Assembly (NCBI GenBank): GCA_017398045.1
Contig: JAFQHI010000025.1
Location: forward strand, 370,054-434,053
Direction of reading: 5' to 3'
Origin: Alistipes sp.
GTDB taxonomy: Bacteria > Bacteroidota > Bacteroidia > Bacteroidales > Rikenellaceae
Length of the DNA stretch: 64,000 bases
Shown here piece after piece: positions 42,829-50,470 of this stretch. The position numbers were made by a program, and so were the translations under genes. How positions within the stretch are numbered: the first letter of the stretch is position 1; each line of letters opens with the position of its first letter. The notes beneath the pieces are model-generated. The model was not told the origin of the DNA. It ran no database searches and saw only the letters and a program-made list of their open reading frames with translations.

Positions 42829-42836
42829 CAAATATA
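42829..42836 (-). promoter_or_regulatory. -7 promoter element of the orphan membrane protein gene
   Basis: TATATTTG on the minus strand, 26 nt upstream of the ATG; no convincing -33 TTG. Confidence 0.5.
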
Positions 42837-42976
42837 AGAATTTTTTTATAATCTATATGGCTATGAACGCGCTTGGTATTTTTTTTATGTCGAGCGATGT
42901 GGTGTGGTAGGCGTGAAGGGGGAGCCGTGCAATCTTTTTTTAATGCTGTTATCGTTGCTTTTTTTGTCCTGCCGTA

Positions 42977-43007
42977 TTGCGGTTTTTCGTTTTATTTGCT
43001 AACTTTG
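42977..43007 (+). promoter_or_regulatory. Promoter of tryptophanase gene
   Basis: TTG at 42977-42979, 20 nt, TAACTTTG at 43000-43007. The leader to the ATG is about 55 nt; no TnaC-like leader ORF was seen in it. Confidence 0.7.
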
Positions 43008-43068
43008 TAAAGAGCCGTCAGTCGATGGTACGAAAAAGTATAGTTTTATTACCTTAAATATAATCGTT

Positions 43069-44448
43069 ATGGAGTTACCGTTTGCCGAATCGTGGCGCAT
43101 CAAGATGGTGGAGCCGATTCGTAAGAGTACGCGCGAGGAGCGCGAGAAGTGGCTGAAAGAGGCCCATTACAATGTCTTTCAATTGCGTGCCGACCAGGTC
43201 TATATCGATTGTTTGACCGATTCGGGTACGGGTGCGATGAGCGACCGTCAGTGGGCGGCGATGATGATGGGCGATGAGAGCTATGCCGGTTCGTTGTCCT
43301 TCTTCCACCTCAAAGAGACCATTACCCGTCTGACGGGCTTCGAGTATGTGATTCCTACCCACCAGGGCCGTGCAGCCGAGAATGTCCTGTTCAGCCACCT
43401 GGTCAAGGAGGGTGATGTGGTGCCGGGAAACTCCCATTTCGATACCACCAAGGGCCACATCGAGAGCCGCAAGGCGATGGCCCTCGACTGCACGATTGAT
43501 GAGGCGAAGAATACCCAACTCGAACACCCCTTCAAAGGCAATGTGGACCCCGCGAAGTTGGAGAAAGCGTTGGCTGAACACCACGAAAAGGTGCCGTTTA
43601 TCATCGTTACGGTGACCAACAACACGGCCGGAGGTCAGCCCGTCTCGATGGCTAACCTGAAAGCTGTGCGTGCGATTGCCGACCGCTACGGCAAGCGTGT
43701 GGTGCTGGACTCGGCCCGCTTTGCCGAGAATGCCTACTTCATCAAAACGCGCGAGGAGGGCTATGCCGACAAAACGATTAAGGAGATTGTGCGCGAGATG
43801 TACGATTTGGCCGATGGTATGACCATGTCGGCCAAAAAGGACGGCATCGTCAATATGGGTGGTTTTATCGCTACGCGCCATGAGGATTGGTTCGAGGGTG
43901 CCAAGCGATTCTGCATCCCCTTTGAGGGCTATTTGACCTATGGCGGTATGAATGGCCGCGATATGGAGGCCCTGGCCGTGGGTTTGGACGAGAATACGGA
44001 GTTCGACAACCTCGAAACGCGCATCCGTCAGGTGCAGTATCTGGCCGCCCGCCTCGATGAGTTCGGGATTCCCTACCAGCGACCTGCGGGTGGTCATGCC
44101 ATCTTTGTCGATGCGTCGAAGATTCTAACCAAGGTGCCGAAGGAGGAGTTCCCCGCCCAGACGCTCACCGTGGAGCTCTATCTCGAGGCCGGCATCCGCG
44201 GTTGCGAGATTGGTTATATCCTGGCCGACCGCGACCCCATTACGCGCGAAAATCGCTTCGGTGGTCTCGATTTGTTGCGCCTTTGCATTGCGCGTCGAGT
44301 CTATACGAACAACCATATGGATGTAATTGCCGTGGCCCTGAAGAATGTCTTTGACCGTCGTGATACGATTACGCGCGGTATGAAAATCACGTGGGAGACG
44401 GCCTTGATGCGCCACTTTACGGTGAAGTTGGCACGCGCCGATGAGTAA
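43069..44448 (+). CDS. tnaA: Tryptophanase (tryptophan indole-lyase)
   Basis: A 459-residue PLP enzyme that cleaves L-tryptophan to indole, pyruvate and ammonia. It belongs to the tryptophanase / tyrosine phenol-lyase family: DCLTDSGTGAMSDRQWAAMM, IPTHQGRAAENVL, NNTAGGQPVSMANL and the PLP lysine Lys257 in MSAKKDGIVNMGG. Two positions separate the two activities. The segment here reads HFDTTKGH (Asp125), as in TnaA, where tyrosine phenol-lyase has Thr. The late segment reads GIRGCEIG, as in TnaA (GIRAVEIG), where tyrosine phenol-lyase has an ERG arginine. I therefore call it tryptophanase, with tyrosine phenol-lyase less likely. It has its own promoter and no adjacent tryptophan permease or TnaC leader. 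Confidence 0.87.
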   Translation: MELPFAESWRIKMVEPIRKSTREEREKWLKEAHYNVFQLRADQVYIDCLTDSGTGAMSDRQWAAMMMGDESYAGSLSFFHLKETITRLTGFEYVIPTHQGRAAENVLFSHLVKEGDVVPGNSHFDTTKGHIESRKAMALDCTIDEAKNTQLEHPFKGNVDPAKLEKALAEHHEKVPFIIVTVTNNTAGGQPVSMANLKAVRAIADRYGKRVVLDSARFAENAYFIKTREEGYADKTIKEIVREMYDLADGMTMSAKKDGIVNMGGFIATRHEDWFEGAKRFCIPFEGYLTYGGMNGRDMEALAVGLDENTEFDNLETRIRQVQYLAARLDEFGIPYQRPAGGHAIFVDASKILTKVPKEEFPAQTLTVELYLEAGIRGCEIGYILADRDPITRENRFGGLDLLRLCIARRVYTNNHMDVIAVALKNVFDRRDTITRGMKITWETALMRHFTVKLARADE

Positions 44449-44451
44449 TAA

Positions 44452-44568
44452 AGAGGAAAGAGGAGAGAGCGAAGAGGAGAGAGAAAGAGAAAAGAGCGAA
44501 GAGGAGAGAGGAAAGAGGAAAGAGGAAAGAGCGAAGAGGAGAGAGCGAAGCGGAGAGAGAAAATCTTT
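44452..44568 (+). repeat. Purine-rich repeat after tnaA
   Basis: A run of GAGGAAAGAGGAGAGAGCGAAGAGG-type units (shown here only as GAGGAAAGAG and GCGAAGAGG) starting 3 nt after the tnaA stop, about 115 nt with no pyrimidine tract. It is the largest of the purine runs, and of the same kind as those after ispF, the 61042 gene and the patatin gene. Confidence 0.65.
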
Positions 44569-44616
44569 ACGAGCCTTTAACACCCTTTTCTGCCCATTCC
44601 GCTCTACACACTACAC

Positions 44617-44648
44617 AAAAAAGGTTGCCACGATTGGCAACCTTTTTT
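44617..44648. terminator. Bidirectional terminator between tnaA and tRNA
   Basis: AAAAAAGGTTGCCA and TGGCAACCTTTTTT form a 14-bp stem with loop CGAT, directly after the tRNA-Ile2 3' end on the minus strand and about 170 nt after tnaA. Confidence 0.88.
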
Positions 44649-44649
44649 G

Positions 44650-44723
44650 TGGGCCCAGAGGGGCATGATCCCACGACCTTCGGATTATGAGTCCGCTGCT
44701 CTGACCAACTGAGCTATGGGCCC
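44650..44723 (-). tRNA. tRNA with CAT anticodon, probably tRNA-Ile2
   Basis: Cloverleaf of 74 nt on the minus strand, CCA not encoded. The acceptor stem is GGGCCCA/TGGGCCC, the D arm starts TAGCTCAGTTGG, and the anticodon stem is GCGGA...TCCG with loop CTCATAA. CAT fits Met or, with lysidine, Ile2. The AGAGCAG...GGACTCATAATCC...GGTCG pattern resembles Ile2 genes. The T loop reads ATCATGC rather than the usual TTCRANN. Confidence 0.8.
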
Positions 44724-44741
44724 TGCTTGTGTTAAGCGTTG

Positions 44742-44749
44742 CAAAGATA
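44742..44749 (-). promoter_or_regulatory. -7 promoter element of the first tRNA gene
   Basis: TATCTTTG on the minus strand, 19 nt upstream of the tRNA 5' end. Confidence 0.6.
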
Positions 44750-44824
44750 ACACACCGCGCGTGGAAATCAAAATTTAGGATTCAAATTTCGAAATAATTT
44801 TTTTCTACGATGGGGTGCCGGGGA

Positions 44825-44923
44825 AAGCGAGAGACCTTGAACTCTTCGCACAAAAAAACAGCAACCCCGCAATAAAAAAGCGACAACCTTTCAGTTGCCG
44901 CCTTGGTAGCGAGAGAGAGACTT
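44825..44923 (-). repeat. Two partial copies of the tRNA-Met 3' end
   Basis: 44907-44923 (TAGCGAGAGAGAGACTT) is identical over 17 nt to the 3' end of the tRNA at 45098. 44826-44848 (GCGAGAGA-CCTTGAACTCTTCG) is a degenerate copy of the same region that keeps CTTGAACTC. Neither can fold as a tRNA. Both have the same orientation as the intact gene. Confidence 0.55.
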
Positions 44924-45057
44924 ATCTGTGCTTCGCTTTGCTTGATGAGCCTCTACCTCTTGAAACAGCCCAAGCCTGCACGAAAGCACGATACTATGTA
45001 TCGCTTTTATTTCCTGCTAACACCTTTGCAAGTAAACTTGCAGGTGACACCAGAAAA

Positions 45058-45091
45058 TAAAAACACCGAACTGAAGTCCGGTGTTTCGTTT
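45058..45091 (-). terminator. Terminator of tRNA-Met
   Basis: AAACACCG (45061-45068) and CGGTGTTT (45079-45086) form a stem extended by inner pairs. On the minus strand it is followed by TTTTTATTTT. Confidence 0.7.
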
Positions 45092-45097
45092 GTCTTG

Positions 45098-45171
45098 TAG
45101 CGAGAGAGAGACTTGAACTCTCGACCTTCGGATTATGAATCCGACGCTCTAACCAGCTGAGCTATCTCGCC
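45098..45171 (-). tRNA. tRNA-Met (CAT)
   Basis: 74-nt cloverleaf on the minus strand, CCA not encoded. The acceptor is GGCGAGA with TCTCGCT (first pair G-T), the D arm is TAGCTCAGCTGG, the anticodon loop is TTCATAA and the T arm GAGAGTTCAAGTCTCTC is canonical. CAT anticodon and the lack of an initiator-type acceptor suggest elongator Met. Confidence 0.87.
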
Positions 45172-45190
45172 ATTGCTCTTAAAGCGAGTG

Positions 45191-45198
45191 CAAAGATA
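45191..45198 (-). promoter_or_regulatory. -7 promoter element of tRNA-Met
   Basis: TATCTTTG on the minus strand, 20 nt upstream of the tRNA 5' end. Confidence 0.6.
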
Positions 45199-45315
45199 AG
45201 TTAAAAAAACGGTTTGTGCAACATCTTTGTGCGAAAAAAAATACATTTTCCGCGCTCGTTTTGTGTTTGGTATTGATTTTGAATCGAGTAGCGAGGCTTG
45301 TTTGTGTGTGGCGAG

Positions 45316-46005
45316 ATGGATGCGTTGCTTCGAAATTGGCTGATGCGCACGGTGCATTGGCTGCGTGTGGTGGCGGGTGGGGTGCTGCTTGTCGCCTTTT
45401 CGTGGGAGATTCTGAAGGGGGATGGCGGGCGTTTGTCGGCTACCTACCTCACGATTCAACTCGCGGTTTGCCTGCTATTTCTGCTCGATTATCTGCTCAA
45501 CCTCCTCTTTGCTGCGCATCGGTGGGACTATGTGTGTCGGAATTGGCTCTATCTGCTCTGCTCGATTCCGTGGCTCAATGTGATTGAGTGGAGTGGGGTG
45601 GTTCTGCCACGTGGCTGGTCGATGGTGGTCTCGCTGCTGCCGATTGCCGTGATTGTGATGGCCGTCTATATCCTCCTCGAGTGGATTGATAGACACCGCA
45701 TCCATCAACTCTTCTTTACCTATTTGGTCGGTGTGTTGCTCTTCACCTACCTGGCTGCGCTGATTTTCTACGATTTCGAGGGGCAGGCATCGGGCCAACC
45801 CGATAATTTTGGCGATGCGCTGTGGTGGGCAGGGATGAATCTTTCAACCGCAGGCGCACCTACCGTGCCAACAACGCCCATCGGCAAGGTGTTGGCCGTG
45901 ATGCTCCCCATGGCGGGTATGCTCTTCCTGCCGATTTTTACGACCTACATCATGGAACAATACAAGAGGAGGGAGGAAAGAGGTGAATCCCTTAAGGCAC
46001 CTTAA
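45316..46005 (+). CDS. Ion-channel-like membrane protein with altered selectivity filter
   Basis: A 229-residue membrane protein from MDALLRNWLM. Four or five hydrophobic segments lie before residue 150. They are followed by a K+-channel-like pore unit: a pore helix in DALWWAGMNLSTAG and an inner helix in GKVLAVMLPMAGMLFLPIFTTYIM. Where potassium channels have TVGYGD this protein reads STAGAPT, so it should not be assumed to select potassium. The tail is basic and charged (QYKRREERGESLKAP) and runs into low-complexity DNA; its stop codon is inside a 20-bp tandem repeat. The function is probably a cation channel of the voltage-gated-like superfamily without a clear voltage sensor. Confidence 0.75.
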   Translation: MDALLRNWLMRTVHWLRVVAGGVLLVAFSWEILKGDGGRLSATYLTIQLAVCLLFLLDYLLNLLFAAHRWDYVCRNWLYLLCSIPWLNVIEWSGVVLPRGWSMVVSLLPIAVIVMAVYILLEWIDRHRIHQLFFTYLVGVLLFTYLAALIFYDFEGQASGQPDNFGDALWWAGMNLSTAGAPTVPTTPIGKVLAVMLPMAGMLFLPIFTTYIMEQYKRREERGESLKAP

Positions 46006-46050
46006 GCCCCTTTAAGTACCCTTAAGCCCCTTTAAGTACCCTTAACCCCC
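46001..46050. repeat. 20-bp tandem repeat at the end of the channel gene
   Basis: CTTAAGCCCCTTTAAGTACC repeats 2.5 times, preceded by a partial unit (CTTAAGGCAC at 45991). The stop codon of the channel gene lies in the first full unit. Confidence 0.8.
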
Positions 46051-46070
46051 TTTCTCCCACCAGTAAACAA

Positions 46071-46101
46071 AAAGCCTCGACCGCACATGGGTCGAGGCTT
46101 T
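46071..46101 (-). terminator. Terminator of mscL
   Basis: AAAGCCTCGACC and GGTCGAGGCTTT form a 12-bp stem with a 7-nt loop. The T run follows on the minus strand. Confidence 0.85.
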
Positions 46102-46121
46102 CGGTTGAGGCCGCGAAGGGA

Positions 46122-46565
46122 TTACTTCTTCTCCTTCAGCAGGTCGCGAATCTCGGCGAGCAGCTCCTGGTCGAGGGTCGGCTTCGGCTCTTCGGGTTCC
46201 GGAGCGGGGGCGGGAGCCTCCTCCTTTTTCTTCATGTTCATCAGCTTGTTCATGCCCTTCACCATCATAAATACGCAGAACGCGAGGATGGCGAAATCGA
46301 CACACTGCTGAATGAAGGCACCGTAGTTCCACGTAACGGCCGGAATGGCAGCAGTCGTGTCGGTTGCCTCGACAGCCTCCTTAATCACTACGTTGAGCTT
46401 CGAGAAATCCGTGTTGCCGAGCAAAGCACCAATCGGGGGCATCAGGATATCGTTCACAAGCGAGGTGACGATTTTACCAAAAGCACCACCGATGATAACA
46501 CCGACGGCCATGTCCATTACATTGCCCTTGAGGGCAAACTCTTTAAATTCTTTCAAAAAAGCCAT
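46122..46565 (-). CDS. mscL: Large-conductance mechanosensitive channel
   Basis: A 147-residue MscL. The gating helix 1 is complete ([24 protein letters not shown]), followed by a periplasmic loop, helix 2 ([16 protein letters not shown]) and a cytoplasmic helical bundle ([12 protein letters not shown]). A charged Pro/Ala/Glu linker ([17 protein letters not shown]) precedes the bundle. The protein forms a homopentameric inner-membrane pore that opens under membrane tension to release solutes during osmotic downshift. It lies 40 nt downstream of the carboxyltransferase gene on the same strand and has no promoter motif of its own in the gap, so cotranscription is possible. Confidence 0.96.
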   Translation of the reverse strand: MAFLKEFKEFALKGNVMDMAVGVIIGGAFGKIVTSLVNDILMPPIGALLGNTDFSKLNVVIKEAVEATDTTAAIPAVTWNYGAFIQQCVDFAILAFCVFMMVKGMNKLMNMKKKEEAPAPAPEPEEPKPTLDQELLAEIRDLLKEKK

Positions 46566-46605
46566 TGTCTCAATTTATTTTTTAGTGTTTGGATGCTTGT
46601 TATGG

Positions 46606-48465
46606 TTATTCGATTTCAATCAGGATGCCGTTGGTCGGCACCGAATCGCCGACAGCTACCAGAATCTGCTTCACCGTACCTGCGTAGTCGCTCTCGATGG
46701 CGTTCTCCATCTTCATGGCCTCCAGTACCATTACCTCTTGGCCGACCTTCACCTTGTCACCGACGGCAACCTTGATGTCAATCACACGACCCGGCAGGGG
46801 CGAGATGACCGTGTTGCCCGTGATGGGCTGCACCTTCTTCTCCTCCACCACGGGAGCTGCCTCGACGGGTTTCGGCTCGGCCGCCTTCTTGGCCTCGTAG
46901 GCCTGCTTCTTGACCATCGTCAGGTAGTTCTTGGCTACCAGCGGGAACAGCTCGAGCAGCAGTACCTCCTTCTCCGTCTCGGCCAACTTCACGCCACCGG
47001 CCTCCGGCAGTTCGGGGTTGGGCTGCATCTGGTATTTCGACATATCGTAGGGAGTCTCCTCTCTTACGCCGCAAATCTTCAGGCGGAATTCGGGGTCAAT
47101 CTCCACGGGAGTCTTGCCGTACTCGCCCTTCACAAGGCCCACAAACTGCGAACTCTTGTTCGTGTACATCTCACGACCGGCCTTCTCGTCCATGGCGCAG
47201 TTGACGGCCTGTGCGCCCACAATCTGCGAGGTAGGGGTTACCAAGGGGGGCAGACCGGCAGCCAAACGTACCGACGGAATCAACTCCATGGCGCGGGGCA
47301 GAATCTCCTCGGCCTTGAGCTGCTTGAGCTGGGCCACCATGTTCGAGTACATACCGCCCGGAATCTCGGCCTTCTGAACCAGCTCGTTGGGGGCGGGGAA
47401 ACCGAAGTGAGCCTCAATCTTGCGGCAGGCATCGATGCAGGCCTCTTCGTTGTCCTCCTGCGCGGCCTTGATGGCCTTGTCGAAGAGGGCGTCAATCTCG
47501 GCGGGGAGCTTGTCCGTAACGGGGTTGAAGTAGGTCGGCTCGGGCTTCTCGGCACCGAATACCGATTGGTTCAGCTCCTTGCGAATCTCGCGCAACTCGG
47601 TGTTAATCTTGGCCACAGCCTCCATATTGACACCGTGGTCGATGCCGAGTTTCTGGCAAACCACGTGAATCAGCTCGATGGCCGGTGCGCCCGTACCACC
47701 GGCAAAGAACCAGCAGTTCGTATCCACTACATCCACGCCTGCTACGATAGCAGCCAATACCGAGGCCAAACCGTAGCCCGGCGTACAGTGGGTGTGGAAA
47801 TCGACCGGAATCGACAGATGTTGTTTCAACAGCTTGACGAGCGTAGCTACGCGACGCGGCGGAATCAGACCCGACATATCCTTAATCGTAATCATGTCGG
47901 CACCGAGGGCGGCCATCTGCTTGGCCTTGTCAAGGAAGTAGGCGTCGGTAAATACCTGCTGGGGCTTCTTCTTGCCCAACAGCTTTTGGAAGAACGAAGG
48001 TTCGGGATATTTCGGGTCCACCGTGTAGCAAACGGCACAGTCGGCAATACCGCCATACTGCTTTACGTACTTGATGGTCGATTTTACGTTATTTACGTCG
48101 TTCAGCGCATCGAAGATACGCATGATGCCCAAACCGCTCTGGATGGCGTTACGGCAGAAGCCGTCGATGATTTCATCCGTGTAGGGGGCATAGCCGAAGA
48201 GGTTGCGACCACGCGACAGGGCGGTGAGTTTCGACACCTCGCCGACAGCCTCGTGAATCGTCTCAAGGCGTGTCCAGGGGTTCTCGTTCAGGTAGCGCAT
48301 CACCGAGTCGGGTACGGCACCGCCCCAAACCTCCATAGCGTAGAAATTGGCGTCTTTGTAGTAGGGCAGGCATCGGTCGATTTGCGCCTGCTTCATGCGT
48401 GTTGCAAACGAGGACTGCTGTCCGTCTCGCAACGAAAGGTCTCTGATTTTAAGCACTCTTGCCAT
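46606..48465 (-). CDS. Biotin-dependent carboxyltransferase, OadA / PycB type
   Basis: A 619-residue protein. Residues 1-300 are the carboxyltransferase TIM barrel with LSLRDGQQSSFATRM, GLGIMRIFDALNDVNN, TIKDMSG and FHTHCTPGYG (metal-binding His). Residues about 310-470 are the PYC/OADA conserved domain (EIPGGMYSNM). Residues about 550-619 are a biotinyl domain with the biotinylated Lys in EAMKMEN. It could be the alpha subunit of a sodium-pumping oxaloacetate decarboxylase or subunit B of a two-part pyruvate carboxylase; the sequence alone does not tell, and no beta/gamma or biotin carboxylase genes are next to it. It carries its own TATCTTTG promoter and precedes mscL. Confidence 0.92.
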   Translation of the reverse strand: MARVLKIRDLSLRDGQQSSFATRMKQAQIDRCLPYYKDANFYAMEVWGGAVPDSVMRYLNENPWTRLETIHEAVGEVSKLTALSRGRNLFGYAPYTDEIIDGFCRNAIQSGLGIMRIFDALNDVNNVKSTIKYVKQYGGIADCAVCYTVDPKYPEPSFFQKLLGKKKPQQVFTDAYFLDKAKQMAALGADMITIKDMSGLIPPRRVATLVKLLKQHLSIPVDFHTHCTPGYGLASVLAAIVAGVDVVDTNCWFFAGGTGAPAIELIHVVCQKLGIDHGVNMEAVAKINTELREIRKELNQSVFGAEKPEPTYFNPVTDKLPAEIDALFDKAIKAAQEDNEEACIDACRKIEAHFGFPAPNELVQKAEIPGGMYSNMVAQLKQLKAEEILPRAMELIPSVRLAAGLPPLVTPTSQIVGAQAVNCAMDEKAGREMYTNKSSQFVGLVKGEYGKTPVEIDPEFRLKICGVREETPYDMSKYQMQPNPELPEAGGVKLAETEKEVLLLELFPLVAKNYLTMVKKQAYEAKKAAEPKPVEAAPVVEEKKVQPITGNTVISPLPGRVIDIKVAVGDKVKVGQEVMVLEAMKMENAIESDYAGTVKQILVAVGDSVPTNGILIEIE

Positions 48466-48505
48466 AATATCGTGTTTTGATGGTTTACTGTTTCGTATTA
48501 GTTTT

Positions 48506-48513
48506 CAAAGATA
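48506..48513 (-). promoter_or_regulatory. -7 promoter element of the carboxyltransferase gene
   Basis: TATCTTTG on the minus strand, 40 nt upstream of the ATG. Confidence 0.6.
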
Positions 48514-48587
48514 AGAAAAAAATGAGAAATGCAAACAAAATTTTGGTAAAATCGTTGTTTTTGCGGGTGAAAATCTTACAATCTTTA

Positions 48588-48595
48588 TACCTTTG
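48588..48595 (+). promoter_or_regulatory. -7 promoter element of the symporter gene
   Basis: TACCTTTG, 18 nt upstream of the ATG at 48614. Confidence 0.6.
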
Positions 48596-48613
48596 TGCCA
48601 TAAAGCGAATCGT

Positions 48614-50068
48614 ATGACATCTTTTGCCGTGATTGTGGCCTCCTTGGCCGGTTATGTGGTGTTGCTGTTGGGGGTGGGTCGTTTGGCGGCTCGTCGGCCG
48701 AGTAATGCCCTCTTCTTCACGGCACGACGCGAAGCCGCCTGGTACACCGTGTGGCCCGCCATGATTACGGCCGCCATGTCGGGCATCACGTTGCTTTCGG
48801 TCCCCGGGTCGGTGGCCGAGGATGGCTTTTCCTACCTGCAAATGGTGGCCGGATTCACTGTCGGTCAGCTCCTGCTCGCCTTTTGGCTCCTGCCTTTGTT
48901 CTACCGCCTGCGCCTTACGTCGCTCTATGAATACCTCTACCAACGCTTTGGCCTTGGCTCGCAACGCACCGGAGCGTGGTTTTTCGTCCTATCAAAAGTG
49001 GCCGCGTCGGCTTTGAAACTCTATATCGTCTCCACCACCTTGCAGCTCCTGCTCTTCGAGCGGTTGGGTGTGCCGTTTTGGGGCAATGTGCTGCTCTGTA
49101 CGGTGGTGGTGTGGGGCTATACGTTGCGCGGCGGAGTCCGGTCGGTGTTGCTGACCGATTGGCTGAAGACGTTGCTTATTTTGGCCTCGGCCGGGGTGAG
49201 CATCGTCGCCCTGATGCAAGCCTTGGGGTGGTCGTTGGGCGAGGGGTGGCTGGCGATTCGTCAATCGCCCATGTCACAACTCTTTTTCTTTGAAGATGCA
49301 ACCTCCGACCGCTATTTTTGGAAGATGTTTCTTGCCGGTGTCGTGCTTTTGCTGGCAATGACGGGACTGGACCAGGATATGATGCAGCGCAACCTTTCAT
49401 GCCGCTCGTTGCGCGATGCACAACGCACAATCCTCTTGACGGCCCTTTGTCAGGCCGTGTTGATTGCCCTGATGTTGGTGCTGGGTCTCTTGCTCTACGC
49501 CTATGCCGAACGATTCGGTGTTGAGCTGCCCGAACGCAGTGATAACCTCTTTGCGCGGGTGGCACTCGATGCTGCGATGCCGCTTGTTGTGGGGGTCTTG
49601 TTTGTGGTGGGCTTTGCTGCTGCGGGCTTCTCGTCGGTGGGTGCCTCGTTGACGGCCCTTACTACCTCGTTTTCGGTTGATATAATGCAGGGAAAAAGAC
49701 TTGAAGAGAGTCGCTTATCGCATCTTCGAATCGGCGTACATACGGCCCTTGCCCTGCTGCTTTTTGTGGTCGTTCTGCCGATTGGCTATTGGGCCGACGA
49801 GAGTGCGATTAACCTGATTTATCGCATCGCGGGTTACACCTACGGCCCTATTTTGGGTATGTTCCTCTTCGGTCTGTGGAGTCGATGGCAGGTGCGTGAC
49901 CGTTGGGTGTGGTTGCCGGCCGTTGTAGCACCCCTTTTGGCTGCGCTCTTGCAGTATGTTGCCAAATCCTGTTGGCAGGTCGAAATCGGTTTCGAACTGC
50001 TGCTTTATAATGCCCTTTTCGTGATGGTCGGGATGTGGCTCCTGCGTCAGCGGAAAGCTACCGCTTGA
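48614..50068 (+). CDS. Sodium:solute symporter family (SSS) transporter
   Basis: A 484-residue inner-membrane protein from MTSFAVIVASLAGYV. Thirteen or so hydrophobic helices follow the SSS/SLC5 pattern: FFTARREAAWYTVWPAMITAAMSG (helix 2 region, visible as REAAWYTVWPAMITAAMSG), YEYLYQRFG, GLDQDMMQRNLSCRS and GFAAAGFSSVGASLTALTT. A sodium-coupled uptake system for an organic solute is likely; the solute is unknown. Its end overlaps the end of the convergent DMT-family gene by 11 nt. No partner gene suggests the substrate. Confidence 0.9.
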   Translation: MTSFAVIVASLAGYVVLLLGVGRLAARRPSNALFFTARREAAWYTVWPAMITAAMSGITLLSVPGSVAEDGFSYLQMVAGFTVGQLLLAFWLLPLFYRLRLTSLYEYLYQRFGLGSQRTGAWFFVLSKVAASALKLYIVSTTLQLLLFERLGVPFWGNVLLCTVVVWGYTLRGGVRSVLLTDWLKTLLILASAGVSIVALMQALGWSLGEGWLAIRQSPMSQLFFFEDATSDRYFWKMFLAGVVLLLAMTGLDQDMMQRNLSCRSLRDAQRTILLTALCQAVLIALMLVLGLLLYAYAERFGVELPERSDNLFARVALDAAMPLVVGVLFVVGFAAAGFSSVGASLTALTTSFSVDIMQGKRLEESRLSHLRIGVHTALALLLFVVVLPIGYWADESAINLIYRIAGYTYGPILGMFLFGLWSRWQVRDRWVWLPAVVAPLLAALLQYVAKSCWQVEIGFELLLYNALFVMVGMWLLRQRKATA

Positions 50069-50423
50069 AGATGAAATAGACAGCCAGAATCAGGCAGGCA
50101 AAACCGGCAATATGGTTCCAGCGAAGAGCCTCGCTTCGCATACATACGAGCATAAAGAGCGTGAAGACCGAGAGTGAAATCACCTCCTGAATCACCTTGA
50201 GTTGCCACAACGTAAAGGGGCCTCCGAAGGCGGCCGAACCGAGTCGGTTGGCAGGTACCATGAAGCTGTACTCGGCAAGGGCGATGCACCACGAAATGAG
50301 GACGATGGCAACAAGCCCCAACTTTTCGAATTTGGACTTGAAGGCGATTTGGCCATACCAGGCCAAGGTCATAAAGGTGTTCGAAATGACCAGCAGGCTA
50401 ATGGATGAGAGTGCGCGAAACAT
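50058..50423 (-). CDS. DMT-family membrane protein (DUF486)
   Basis: A 121-residue protein with four membrane helices, of the small DMT/DUF486 type: NTFMTLAWYG near the start, ISWCIALAEYSFMVPANR, and a C-terminal GFACLILAVYFIFKR. Function is not established. It has a TACTTTTG promoter element 21 nt upstream and shares its last 11 nt with the symporter gene on the other strand. Confidence 0.88.
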   Translation of the reverse strand: MFRALSSISLLVISNTFMTLAWYGQIAFKSKFEKLGLVAIVLISWCIALAEYSFMVPANRLGSAAFGGPFTLWQLKVIQEVISLSVFTLFMLVCMRSEALRWNHIAGFACLILAVYFIFKR

Positions 50424-50443
50424 AGCTTATCGATTTTTGGTCG

Positions 50444-50451
50444 CAAAAGTA
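50444..50451 (-). promoter_or_regulatory. -7 promoter element of the DUF486 gene
   Basis: TACTTTTG on the minus strand, matching TAnnTTTG, 21 nt upstream of the ATG. Confidence 0.5.
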
Positions 50452-50470
50452 TAAAAAAAAGCGTGAAACG

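Noticed and set aside
43069-44448. Tyrosine phenol-lyase as the product
   Set aside because: Asp125 in FDTT and the GIRGCEIG segment match tryptophanase at the positions that separate the two enzymes.
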